Shown here: positions 23,466 through 30,188 of the stretch, in pieces | Layout: each line of letters starts with the position of its first letter | Numbering within the stretch: the first letter of the stretch is position 1 | From: Anaerolineae bacterium | GTDB lineage: Bacteria; Chloroflexota; Anaerolineae; B4-G1 | Length of the DNA: 37,011 nt | NCBI GenBank assembly: GCA_016783285.1 | Contig: JADHWW010000009.1 | Coordinates: forward strand, 1-37,011 | Direction of reading: 5' to 3' | The notes under the pieces: model-generated | What the model was told of the DNA's origin: nothing | What the model saw: only the letters and a program-made list of their open reading frames with translations | The model's database searches: none | Position numbers and translations under genes: made by a program

Positions 23466-23621
23466 TGGTTGGTAGATTGGTAAGTTGGTAGATTGGTAGA
23501 TTGGTCCCATTCTCCTGGTCTACCAGTTTCCCAATCTACCAATTTCCCAGTTTCCCAATTTCCCAATTTCCCAATCTACCAATTTCCCAATTTCCCAATC
23601 TACCAATTTCCCAATCTACTA
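23466..23621. repeat. Long CCAATTTC/CCAATCTA tandem repeat with opposing GGTAGATT arm
   Basis: About 155 bp between the BMC-T(dp) stop and BMC-H. One side is TTGGTAGA units, the other CCAATTT/CCAATCTAC units, so the transcript could fold into a long hairpin. The BMC-T(dp) stop codon lies in the repeat. Confidence 0.85.
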
Positions 23622-24257
23622 ATCGCGGCGCTTGGCCTCGACCGTGCGCCCGCTGACACCTTCAATGGCGGCGACAGCCGCGCCGTAGCCAGCCATGATG
23701 TCACGCTCTTCGCCACCCAGGTAGACGCGCCCAAAACTGCCAAAGGCCCGTACCTCCAGAATGTTGATGTGGGCGGCCTTTTCCGCCTCGTTGGCCGCCA
23801 GCGCCGCGTAAGCCGCCGGCTCCACCTCCAGCACGTACAACGTCTGGCCCGCCAGCAACATGTGCCCGTGGCGCATGCGGTTGATGAGTTGTACCTGGTG
23901 GGCGTCCACGTGGCGAATGATCTGGCTGGAGACGACCCTGGGCTTGATCCGGTCCAATTCCTGCAAGTCCAGTGCCTCCAGGATCGCCTCACCGGCTGCC
24001 CGTACCTCGGCCTGCTCACTGTGGTGTACCTCCAGCAGGCCATACAGTCGCTCGACGATCTGCATACCTGGGCGGACCTGGGTGGACTTTAGCGCGATGT
24101 CGGTGATGCGATTGATTTCGATACCGGGAGAGATTTCCACCCACAGCGACGCGTCGTAGGGCAGCGGCAGGAAACCCCGCGCCACCGTGCCCAGGAACCC
24201 CGCGTGCTGCGGCTGTAGGCTGTCCAGGATGATGTAGGTGCGTAAGTCAACTGACAT
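23619..24257 (-). CDS. BMC-T(dp) shell protein, CsoS1D-like
   Basis: This 212-residue protein matches CsoS1D, the tandem-domain trimer of carboxysomes that stacks into double layers with a gated pore. Diagnostic stretches are [49 protein letters not shown] and [22 protein letters not shown]. It is therefore likely to be the gated gateway for larger metabolites such as sugar phosphates or CoA. AAGGAG lies 6 nt before the ATG. It sits between deoC and BMC-H in the operon; the 16-nt gap to deoC is formed by part of a hairpin repeat. Confidence 0.9.
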   Translation of the reverse strand: MSVDLRTYIILDSLQPQHAGFLGTVARGFLPLPYDASLWVEISPGIEINRITDIALKSTQVRPGMQIVERLYGLLEVHHSEQAEVRAAGEAILEALDLQELDRIKPRVVSSQIIRHVDAHQVQLINRMRHGHMLLAGQTLYVLEVEPAAYAALAANEAEKAAHINILEVRAFGSFGRVYLGGEERDIMAGYGAAVAAIEGVSGRTVEAKRRD

Positions 24258-24273
24258 GCACGTTCTCCTTTGA

Positions 24274-25164
24274 TTACCTTCCCGAAAGCTCGGATCTTTC
24301 GGGAAGGTCGGCTTCTTGCATAATCTTTACGCTGGCGCTGGCGCCAATCCGGCTGGCGCCCGCTGCGATCATATTTTGCACGTCCTCGTAGGTACGGATG
24401 CCACCCGCTGCCTTGACCCCCATCGTGGGGCCGACCACGCGCCGCATCAGGGCGACGTCCTCCAGCGTGGCCCCGCCCGGCCCAAATCCGGTAGAGGTCT
24501 TGACGAAATCGGCGCCGGCCACCCTGGCCAGTTGGCAGGCGATCACTTTTTCCTCACCGGTCAGCAGCGCCGCCTCAATGATCACCTTGAGGATCGCGTT
24601 GCCGGCGTGGCAGGCCCGGGCGATGGAGGCAATGTCGCGCTCCACCAATTCGTAATCCCGGGACTTTAGCGCACCGACGTTGATCACCATATCCACCTCG
24701 GCGGCGCCGTCGCGAATGGCCTGCTGGGCCTCGAAGACTTTGGCCTCGGTAGATGTGGCGCCCAGTGGAAAGCCGACGACAACGCAAACAGGTACGCCGC
24801 TGCCTTTCAAAAGTTGCGTGCACAGTCCCACGTTGCCCGGATTGACGCACACCGAAGCAAAGCCATATTTGCGTGCCTCGTAGCACAGTTGCGCGATCTG
24901 ATCCTGTGTCGCCTCGGGCTTGAGCAGCGTGTGGTCAATCTTGTGAGCCAAACGGCCGTCGGTCGGCGCGATGCCCAGCGTGCTGGCGATACGGTCGGCG
25001 CCGGCGTTGACCACGTGCTGTACCCGTTCCACGTAATTGTGGGCCGAGAGAGGGGGAGCGCCGGCGCCATCAGCCCCCGTTTGCTCCTCCTGCACCAGGA
25101 TCAACACTTGCCGGGTGATCTGTTCAATGATACGTTCTAGAGTTACCTCGTCCAGATTCCTCAT
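24274..25164 (-). CDS. deoC: Deoxyribose-phosphate aldolase with encapsulation peptide, BMC cargo
   Basis: DeoC cleaves 2-deoxyribose-5-phosphate to acetaldehyde and glyceraldehyde-3-phosphate. The ATG at 25164 overlaps the rpiB stop (ATGA), giving 296 residues. An amphipathic helix (residues ~3-26, [20 protein letters not shown]) and a Gly/Ala/Pro linker precede the usual aldolase start IDHTLLKP at ~76, so this copy has a targeting extension of about 70 residues. The Schiff-base lysine is K222 in DFVKTSTGF, with K251 in GVKAAGGIR and D158 in [12 protein letters not shown] as the other catalytic residues. The last ten residues ([10 protein letters not shown]) come from a hairpin repeat at 24276-24308. 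Its product acetaldehyde feeds the aldehyde dehydrogenase of the same operon. Confidence 0.95.
   Translation of the reverse strand: MRNLDEVTLERIIEQITRQVLILVQEEQTGADGAGAPPLSAHNYVERVQHVVNAGADRIASTLGIAPTDGRLAHKIDHTLLKPEATQDQIAQLCYEARKYGFASVCVNPGNVGLCTQLLKGSGVPVCVVVGFPLGATSTEAKVFEAQQAIRDGAAEVDMVINVGALKSRDYELVERDIASIARACHAGNAILKVIIEAALLTGEEKVIACQLARVAGADFVKTSTGFGPGGATLEDVALMRRVVGPTMGVKAAGGIRTYEDVQNMIAAGASRIGASASVKIMQEADLPERSELSGR
24276..24308. repeat. Hairpin repeat ACCTTCCCGAAAG...CTTTCGGGAAGGT
   Basis: Thirteen-bp perfect arms and a 7-nt loop, overlapping the deoC stop codon. The arms are the same sequence as those of the larger inverted repeat at 31277-31394. Confidence 0.85.
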
Positions 25165-25937
25165 CGCTCGCCGTTCGCCGTTCGCCATTCGCCATTCTTC
25201 AAAAATCGTCGTTCGATCTCCATGATCTTGTCCACCCGCCGCGCGTGCCGCCCGCCACCGAAGGGCGTCTTGAGCCAGGTTTCGACGATCTGCCGGGCCA
25301 GGTTGGGGCCGATCAGTCCGGCGCCGAGTGTCAGCACGTTGGCATCGTTGTGCTCACGGCTATTGGCGGCCGTGGCCTGGTCGTAGCACAGACTAGCCCG
25401 CACGCCTGGCACCTTGTTGGCTGCCATGCACGAACCGATGCCCGCGCCGTCCACGATGATGCCGCGCCAGGCACGTCCCTGGGCCACCAACTGCGCCACC
25501 GCAAAGGCCAGGTCCGGATAGTCCACCGAGGCAGTGCTGTCGGTTCCACAGTCCACGACACCGTAGCCCAACTCACCCAGGTAGCCCTTTAGCATCTTCT
25601 TCAACTCGTACCCGCCGTGGTCGGCCCCGATGGCGATGGTCTGTTGATTAGTTGGTTGACTTGCTAGTTGGTTAGTTAGTTGGTTAGTTAGTTGGTTAGT
25701 TGGTTGGTTGGTTGGCTGGGATAGGGTCACGTGCCGCTCCAGGGCCACCTGCCGGGCCAGGGGAGTGACGAGCGCCTCCTGGGGAACAGATAACTGCCCT
25801 CCGACCGGAACAGCCTGGACATCTGCCTCCGTCACCAGGGGGCGGACGGCCACCGGCCGGGAGACTTGTGGTAACCCCAACGTGCGGTAGACCACACGGC
25901 GTACCTTGTGGCGAATCTGATCCTCGTCCAGCACCAT
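25161..25937 (-). CDS. rpiB: RpiB/LacA/LacB-type sugar-phosphate isomerase with encapsulation peptide, BMC cargo
   Basis: This 258-residue protein is far longer than ordinary RpiB (~150). Residues 1-22 ([17 protein letters not shown]) form an amphipathic targeting-type helix. Residues ~54-72 resemble a BMC-associated TPLAR...GI motif. Residues 74-100 are a PTNQ-rich linker encoded by tandem repeats. The catalytic domain starts at ~101: [49 protein letters not shown] and [14 protein letters not shown]. The position of the catalytic cysteine in E. coli RpiB (CGTGIG) is aspartate here (DGAGIG). The family isomerises aldo- and keto-pentose or hexose phosphates; the exact substrate is open. The C-terminus ([12 protein letters not shown]) is repeat-encoded. 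It lies 9 nt downstream of lepB. Confidence 0.92.
   Translation of the reverse strand: MVLDEDQIRHKVRRVVYRTLGLPQVSRPVAVRPLVTEADVQAVPVGGQLSVPQEALVTPLARQVALERHVTLSQPTNQPTNQLTNQLTNQLASQPTNQQTIAIGADHGGYELKKMLKGYLGELGYGVVDCGTDSTASVDYPDLAFAVAQLVAQGRAWRGIIVDGAGIGSCMAANKVPGVRASLCYDQATAANSREHNDANVLTLGAGLIGPNLARQIVETWLKTPFGGGRHARRVDKIMEIERRFLKNGEWRTANGER
25167..25198. repeat. CGCCATT/CGCCGTT heptamer repeat at the rpiB-deoC junction
   Basis: Four units of CGCCATT or CGCCGTT span the end of rpiB and the coupled start of deoC, and are read as [11 protein letters not shown]. Confidence 0.8.
25642..25717. repeat. TTAGTTGG tandem repeat encoding the RpiB linker
   Basis: About 75 bp of TTGGTTAG/TTGGTTGG units. 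On the coding strand it is read QPTNQLTNQ. It is the same family as 8497-8551, where the other reading gives WLVG. Confidence 0.9.
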
Positions 25938-25946
25938 TGTGAAACC

Positions 25947-26570
25947 CTAATCCTCCTGCTCCGCCGGCTCCGGGAAGGTGTGGTGTGCCACCAGTCTCCA
26001 CTCCTCCGGTGGCCAGTAGCAGAGCCACGCCTTTCCGACAATGTTCTCTCGCGGGAGCATCCCCCAACTACGCGAATCGCTAGAGTGGCCGCGATTGTCT
26101 CCCAGGACAAAGTACTCTCCATCTCCCAGGTTCCACGAGCCGGAGTAGAAGCCGGGGCTGGCGATGTAGGGCTCCTCAATGAGAGTGTCATCCACCCACA
26201 CCTCGTTGTCCCGCATCTCTACCTGCTCCCCTGGCAGTCCCACGATGCGCTTGATGTAGTCGTCGGTAGAGTGATTGGGTGGGTGGAAGACGATGACGTC
26301 TCCCCGCTCCGGTGGGTGAATCCAGTAGGTCAGTTTACTGATCACCAGATATTGCCCATTGTGCAGTGTTGACTCCATACTAGAGCCACGTACCTGGAAG
26401 CGACCTGTGGCCGTGTTGATGACCAGGAAGAGGATAACCGTTAATAAAATAGTCTCCAGGACTTCTCTCAGCAACGAGCGCCCACCAAAGGTACGGGCGA
26501 GCGAGATACGTTCGCCGTTCGGGGGGGGGATGTGCTCAGGTTGTGCTTCTCCGACTTTAGATTCCTCCAA
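25947..26570 (-). CDS. lepB: Signal peptidase I
   Basis: LepB cleaves signal peptides of exported proteins at the outer face of the membrane. It has 207 residues, starting with TTG 4 nt after GAGGAGA. A single membrane helix spans ~36-53 (LETILLTVILFLVI). The catalytic serine S64 lies in GSSMES and the general-base lysine K107 in DYIKRIVGLPG; GDNRGHSSDSR is the box E signature. It is the first gene after the promoter at 26604-26632 and ends 9 nt before rpiB, so it probably heads the BMC transcript, although its substrate proteins have no link to the shell. Confidence 0.93.
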   Translation of the reverse strand: MEESKVGEAQPEHIPPPNGERISLARTFGGRSLLREVLETILLTVILFLVINTATGRFQVRGSSMESTLHNGQYLVISKLTYWIHPPERGDVIVFHPPNHSTDDYIKRIVGLPGEQVEMRDNEVWVDDTLIEEPYIASPGFYSGSWNLGDGEYFVLGDNRGHSSDSRSWGMLPRENIVGKAWLCYWPPEEWRLVAHHTFPEPAEQED

Positions 26571-26603
26571 TGCTCTCCTCTTACTTTTGGGCGTAATATA
26601 TTT

Positions 26604-26632
26604 ATTATAGTACAGGTATGGCAGAGAGGCAA
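26604..26632 (-). promoter_or_regulatory. Promoter of the lepB-BMC operon
   Basis: On the minus strand TTGCCT, 17 nt, TATAAT, starting transcription about 27 nt before the lepB TTG. It is near-identical to the promoter at 17524-17552. Confidence 0.7.
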
Positions 26633-26646
26633 ACTGGATCGGGATG

Positions 26647-26675
26647 TTGACTTTTCACCGTCTTCCCGGTACAAT
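26647..26675 (+). promoter_or_regulatory. Plus-strand promoter TTGACT-17-TACAAT
   Basis: A good sigma-70 match, divergent from the lepB promoter and driving the degenerate gene at 26714. Confidence 0.7.
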
Positions 26676-26678
26676 AGG

Positions 26679-26698
26679 CAAATCCCAAATCCCAATCG
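26679..26698 (+). repeat. CAAATCC heptamer repeat
   Basis: Two and a half units just after the plus-strand promoter, in the leader of the gene at 26714. Confidence 0.6.
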
Positions 26699-26713
26699 TT
26701 AGGTGAATGACTG

Positions 26714-27322
26714 ATGATGCGTAGAATCTTGATCGTAGACAGCAACGAGGCCTTTGCCACCATACTCCAGGAGAGCCTGGAGCAAGATGGCGAATATCGC
26801 GCCACCGTGACGACCGGTGAGAATGAAGCATTGCAAGCCCTGGCCACCGCCGCCGGCAGGCGAACAGGAACTGCTGTGCGTCTCGCGCACGAAGAAGGGC
26901 AATCTGGCCGTCTTTGTGCAAGACCAACGCTACTGCCGCCTGTCAGAGATCAAGGACCCACAGGTGCGGAGTGAGGCGATCGCTGCCCTCAAGGCCGTGC
27001 TGACGTTTGCCGAAGGCTGGCTCCCCTCGACGGTGCGGAGCGCCGCCGTGAACAGGTGGCTTTCCTGACCGAGTTACGCCAGCAAGCGCCGTCTCACACG
27101 CCAGAATCGCGCACCTTTGTGGACGAGATCAACGACCTGGTGCAACAGCGGCTGCAAGAACGACCGGCCCTGGCCGAATACCGTATCCGCCTGACCACCG
27201 GTGAAGACGGGGGGCTGTGCATCCACGTGGGCCAGCAGACCTTTGGTGCAGTGGGCGACGTCTCCGATCCCGAGGTGCGGGCACTGATCCAGGATGCCAT
27301 TCGCGAGTGGGATGGCGGCTAG
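26714..27322 (+). pseudogene. Degenerate response-regulator-like gene with a duplicated C-terminal module
   Basis: Three overlapping reading frames appear to belong to one former gene. Frame 1 (from ATG 26714) gives a receiver start, MMRRILIVDSNEAFATILQESLEQDG, up to ALQALAT. The sequence then makes sense in a second frame (from about 26855): GNLAVFVQDQRYCRLSEIKDPQVRSEA. From about 27035 it returns to the first frame: ERRREQVAFLTELRQQ and GGLCIHVGQQTFGAVGDVSDPEVRALI, ending at 27322. The last two pieces resemble each other, so they are two copies of one small module. Part of the receiver is missing. Alternatively the last frame is a separate 88-residue gene starting at 27056. Confidence 0.6.
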
Positions 27323-27330
27323 AAGGATTG

Positions 27331-27356
27331 CCGGGCGTGGAAGCCCGGTTTGTTTG
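27331..27356 (+). terminator. Possible rho-independent terminator
   Basis: CCGGGC, a 6-nt loop, GCCCGG, then TTTGTTTGT, just after the degenerate gene. Confidence 0.6.
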
Positions 27357-27395
27357 TCCCTGACACATTGAAAAAAAAGTTCAGGAGGATGTTTT

Positions 27396-27692
27396 GTGGT
27401 CGTAGTTACCTTTCTGCTCATCGGACTGTTGGCACTATTGATCCTGTTAGTTTGTACGCTGTTGCTGGGACTGGGGTTTCTGGGCATCGGATGGGTGTTC
27501 ACTCTCATCTTCCCGCTCGGCCAATACGAGGCCACCATTGTGGCCCTGGGTACCGGTGTGATGCTGACTCTTCTGGTGTACTACGTCGTCCGGGCGGTTG
27601 AAGCGGTAGAAGAGGAAGAGGAGGAAGAGTACGAACTGCTGCCTTACAGGCGCCCAGAGCGCGACTCCAGACGCAAGCGCACCAAACTCTAA
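27396..27692 (+). CDS. Small membrane protein with acidic and basic tail
   Basis: The protein has 98 residues and a GTG start 7 nt after AGGAGG. Two hydrophobic segments (about 2-33 and 45-64) are followed by a run of glutamates (EEEEEEEYE) and then a basic end (RRKRTKL). No family is recognised. It is followed 4 nt later by the methyltransferase gene, so the two are likely co-transcribed. Confidence 0.7.
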   Translation: MVVVTFLLIGLLALLILLVCTLLLGLGFLGIGWVFTLIFPLGQYEATIVALGTGVMLTLLVYYVVRAVEAVEEEEEEEYELLPYRRPERDSRRKRTKL

Positions 27693-27696
27693 CTCT

Positions 27697-28482
27697 GTGC
27701 CAGAAGGACTCGCGTCTTCCGACAGGCGTGCCACCCGTGGTGAGCCCTCCTACGTCTGGCGGGCGGGGCAGGAACGGCGCTTTCACAAGGTGCGCCGTTG
27801 GGCGCCGCTGGAGGGGCGACGCGTGCTCGATGTGGGCTGCGGCGTGGGGATGTACACGGCGGCCTTTCTCCGCGAGACGCCCCACATCTTTGGCGTCGAG
27901 ATTGAGCGCGAGCGGGCGCTGGAGGCGCTGGAGCGGGCCGCCGGCGTGGTTCAAACTCCTGGCGAGCGCCTCCCCTTCCCCGACGCCACCTTCGACGTCG
28001 TCTTTTCCCACGAGGTGCTGGAACACGTCGCCGATGACCGGGCCTGCGTGGCCGAGATGGTGCGTGTGACGCGCTGTCCTGAGCCTGCCGCTTGTACTGA
28101 GCGTAGTCGAAGTGAAGGGCAGACTGGCGGGCGCATCGTCGTCTTTGTCCCCAACCGGCTCTACCCCTTTGAGACACACGGCATCTTTTGGCGCGGGCGA
28201 TACCATTTCGGCAACGCGCCACTGGTCAATTGGCTGCCCACGCATCTACGCAACTATCTGGCCCCCCACGTCCGAGCCTACACCGCCGCTGGTCTGCGCC
28301 GCCTCTTTGACGGCCTCCCCGTCCGCGTCGTCCACCACACCCAGGTCTTTCCCGGCTACGACAATATCATTGCCCGCGTCCCCGCCCTGGGAAAAGTCCT
28401 GCGCGCCGTCACCTACGCCCTCGAACACACCCCTTTGCGTGCTTTTGGCCTTTCGCATCTATTGGTGATGGAGAGGGTCTAG
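27697..28482 (+). CDS. Class I SAM-dependent methyltransferase with repeat insertion
   Basis: The protein has 261 residues and a GTG start. The SAM-binding motif is RRVLDVGCGVGMYTAAFL (~39-56), the acidic residue at the end of strand 2 lies in GVEIERE, and FDVVFSHEVLEHV is motif 4 of Methyltransf_11-type enzymes. Between strand 4 and strand 5 (VVFVPN) there is an insertion, RCPEPAACTERSRSEGQTGG, encoded by a dispersed repeat. It lies at a surface loop and need not destroy activity. The acceptor is unknown. The 3' end overlaps the convergent HAD gene by 24 nt. Confidence 0.8.
   Translation: MPEGLASSDRRATRGEPSYVWRAGQERRFHKVRRWAPLEGRRVLDVGCGVGMYTAAFLRETPHIFGVEIERERALEALERAAGVVQTPGERLPFPDATFDVVFSHEVLEHVADDRACVAEMVRVTRCPEPAACTERSRSEGQTGGRIVVFVPNRLYPFETHGIFWRGRYHFGNAPLVNWLPTHLRNYLAPHVRAYTAAGLRRLFDGLPVRVVHHTQVFPGYDNIIARVPALGKVLRAVTYALEHTPLRAFGLSHLLVMERV
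28077..28120 (+). repeat. Dispersed repeat CCTGAGCCTGC + TACTGAGCGTAGTCGAAG
   Basis: A hybrid of the PEPVEG-type and TERSRS-type repeats, inserted in frame in the methyltransferase gene. Confidence 0.8.
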
Positions 28483-29271
28483 CACAAAGCGCTCAATAGC
28501 CACCGCCACGCCATCCTCCGCCAGCGGCGGCGCGATCCAGTCGGCGACGGCTTTGACCGCCGGACTGCCATTGCCCATCGCCACGCCCACTCCGGCCCAG
28601 GCGATCATTGTGGTATCGTTGCCCTGATCGCCAACCGCCATCACCTGCGCCTGGGAAACGTCCAGGTGCGCGGCCAACCGTCGCAGCCCGTCCCCTTTCG
28701 ACACCCCCAGCGGGTTTCCCTCGACGAACATTGCGTGGGAGCGCACTACCTCCATCTGCCCCCCAAAGCGGCGACGCAACTCGGCCTCAATGCGGTCAGC
28801 CTCGGGCGGCTCGGCGACGACGATGAACTTTATCGGCTCGTGCTGCTCGAGGACAGGGAGCAATCTGTCTACCCAGACCAATCGCTCACCCAACAGGGCG
28901 CGGTAGAAGGATTTCGGGTGTCGCTGCTCGGCGATGAAAACATTGTCGCCGGCGTAGAGGAGGACGTGCCAGCTGTGCGGGGCCTGCCACTCTAGCACCT
29001 CGCGCACCAACGCTGGCTCCATCGTCGCCCGGTAGAGCGGGACGTCAGAGTTCGGGGCCTGGAGGAGCGCGCCTTGATAGCACAAGAGCGGCGCGGTAAT
29101 GTCCAGACCCCGCGCAAAAGTGAGCGTGGCGTCGAACATACGGCCCGTGGCCAGAGTGACGACCACTCCGCGCTCCTGGGCGGCGGCAATGGCGCGCCGC
29201 ACCCTGGGAGAGATGATCAGGTCGTCGCCTATCAGCGTGCCATCCAGGTCGAGCGCCAGGAGCCGGATCAC
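28459..29271 (-). CDS. Cof-type HAD family phosphatase
   Basis: The protein has 270 residues. The GTG start at 29271 overlaps the prmC stop (GTGA) and has GGAGGTG 5 nt upstream. HAD motif I is LALDLDGTLIG, with nucleophile and acid/base aspartates at about residues 7 and 9. Motif II is VTLATGR, and motifs III and IV are SKGDGLRRL and AVGDQGNDTTMIAWAG. The C2-type cap between II and III is that of the Cof/YidA group, which dephosphorylates small phosphometabolites; the substrate cannot be told. A longer in-frame ORF extends upstream but only reads prmC in a wrong frame. Confidence 0.9.
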   Translation of the reverse strand: MIRLLALDLDGTLIGDDLIISPRVRRAIAAAQERGVVVTLATGRMFDATLTFARGLDITAPLLCYQGALLQAPNSDVPLYRATMEPALVREVLEWQAPHSWHVLLYAGDNVFIAEQRHPKSFYRALLGERLVWVDRLLPVLEQHEPIKFIVVAEPPEADRIEAELRRRFGGQMEVVRSHAMFVEGNPLGVSKGDGLRRLAAHLDVSQAQVMAVGDQGNDTTMIAWAGVGVAMGNGSPAVKAVADWIAPPLAEDGVAVAIERFVLDPLHHQ

Positions 29272-30134
29272 GTCTGCACCTCCAGCACCCGGTCGCGTCC
29301 GGCCAGATCGGGATGCACGCGGATTGTGGCCTGGGGGAAGGACGCGCCGGCCAGGCTTGTGGCTGCCTCTCCCTGGCCGGCGCCGATCTCGATCAGAAGT
29401 CTCCCGCCGGGGCGCAGTTTTGCCGGGGCCTGGGCCAGCAGTCGCCGGATGACGCTCAGTCCATCCGGGCCACCGTCGAGCGCCAGCCGGGGTTCGTGAT
29501 CGCGCACCGAGACCGGCAGCGAAGCGCAGTCGCCCGTGGAGACGTAGGGTGGATTGGAGACGATCAGGTGCACCGGGCCGGGGAGCGGAGTGAGCACGTC
29601 GCCGGCGACCAAGTGCACTCGCGCCGCGAGACCGTGCCGCTCCACGTTCCGCCGCGCCACGGCCAGCGCCGCCGGCGCGATCTCGATGGCGTAGACAGTG
29701 GCATTGGGCAGGTGAGCCGCCAGCGCGACGGCAATGCAGCCGCAGCCGGCGCCCACGTCCACGACGGTCGCCGGCCGGTGCGTCAGCGCCAGATCCACCA
29801 ACGTCTCCGTCTCCGGGCGGGGGATGAGGACTTCTGGCGTGACCTCGAACTCTAGATTGTAGAACTCGATGCGCCCGGTGAGATAGGGGAGCGGGTAGCC
29901 GGAGGCGCGGCGGCGGACGAGGGCATGGTAGTTGGTTGGTTTGTTGGTTTGTTGGTTGGATAGTTGGATAGTTGGATGGGCCAGGAGGGTGGTGCGGGAG
30001 AGACCTGTGACGTGGGACAAGAGTATCTCGGCTTCCAGTCGGGGAACATCTGTCACCTGGCGGAGGACGCCGGAGGCCCACCGCAGGCTCGCGCCCACGG
30101 TCCCCGCTTGAGAACCTTCCCTCGAAACAGCCAT
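29268..30134 (-). CDS. prmC: Release factor glutamine methyltransferase
   Basis: PrmC methylates the glutamine of the GGQ motif in release factors. It has 288 residues, with ATG 30134 selected because upstream codons are repeat sequence. The N-terminal helical domain ends with LSHVTGLSRTTLLAHP; then TIQLSNQQTNKPTNYHALV, encoded by tandem repeats, takes the place of the usual loop before RRASGYPLPYLTGRIEFYNLEF. SAM binding is by VVDVGAGCGCIAVALA, and the catalytic NPPY is in LIVSNPPYVSTGD. It lies downstream of prfA (its substrate), with a repeat-filled 54-nt gap that leaves no clear ribosome-binding site. Confidence 0.93.
   Translation of the reverse strand: MAVSREGSQAGTVGASLRWASGVLRQVTDVPRLEAEILLSHVTGLSRTTLLAHPTIQLSNQQTNKPTNYHALVRRRASGYPLPYLTGRIEFYNLEFEVTPEVLIPRPETETLVDLALTHRPATVVDVGAGCGCIAVALAAHLPNATVYAIEIAPAALAVARRNVERHGLAARVHLVAGDVLTPLPGPVHLIVSNPPYVSTGDCASLPVSVRDHEPRLALDGGPDGLSVIRRLLAQAPAKLRPGGRLLIEIGAGQGEAATSLAGASFPQATIRVHPDLAGRDRVLEVQT
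29930..29978. repeat. TTGGTTTG/TTGGATAG tandem repeat in prmC
   Basis: Units TTGGTTGG, TTTGTTGG and ATAGTTGG, read on the coding strand as TIQLSNQQTNKPTN. Confidence 0.85.
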
Positions 30135-30136
30135 AG

Positions 30137-30188
30137 CCAAACAAACCAACCAACTAACCAATCAACTAACCAACTAACTAACTAACCA
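30137..30188. repeat. AACCAACT octamer repeat between prfA and prmC
   Basis: About six units of AACCAACT/AACTAACC fill the gap between the prfA stop and the prmC start. Confidence 0.85.

Noticed and set aside
23466..23621. Possible CRISPR array in the tandem repeat region
   Set aside because: Units are 7-8 bp and contiguous, with no unique spacers of 30-40 bp and no cas genes.
29272..30153. Upstream extension of the HAD phosphatase frame (to 564 codons)
   Set aside because: The upstream part is Arg/Pro-rich and lies in the wrong frame of prmC; the GTG at 29271 has a ribosome-binding site and the correct family start.
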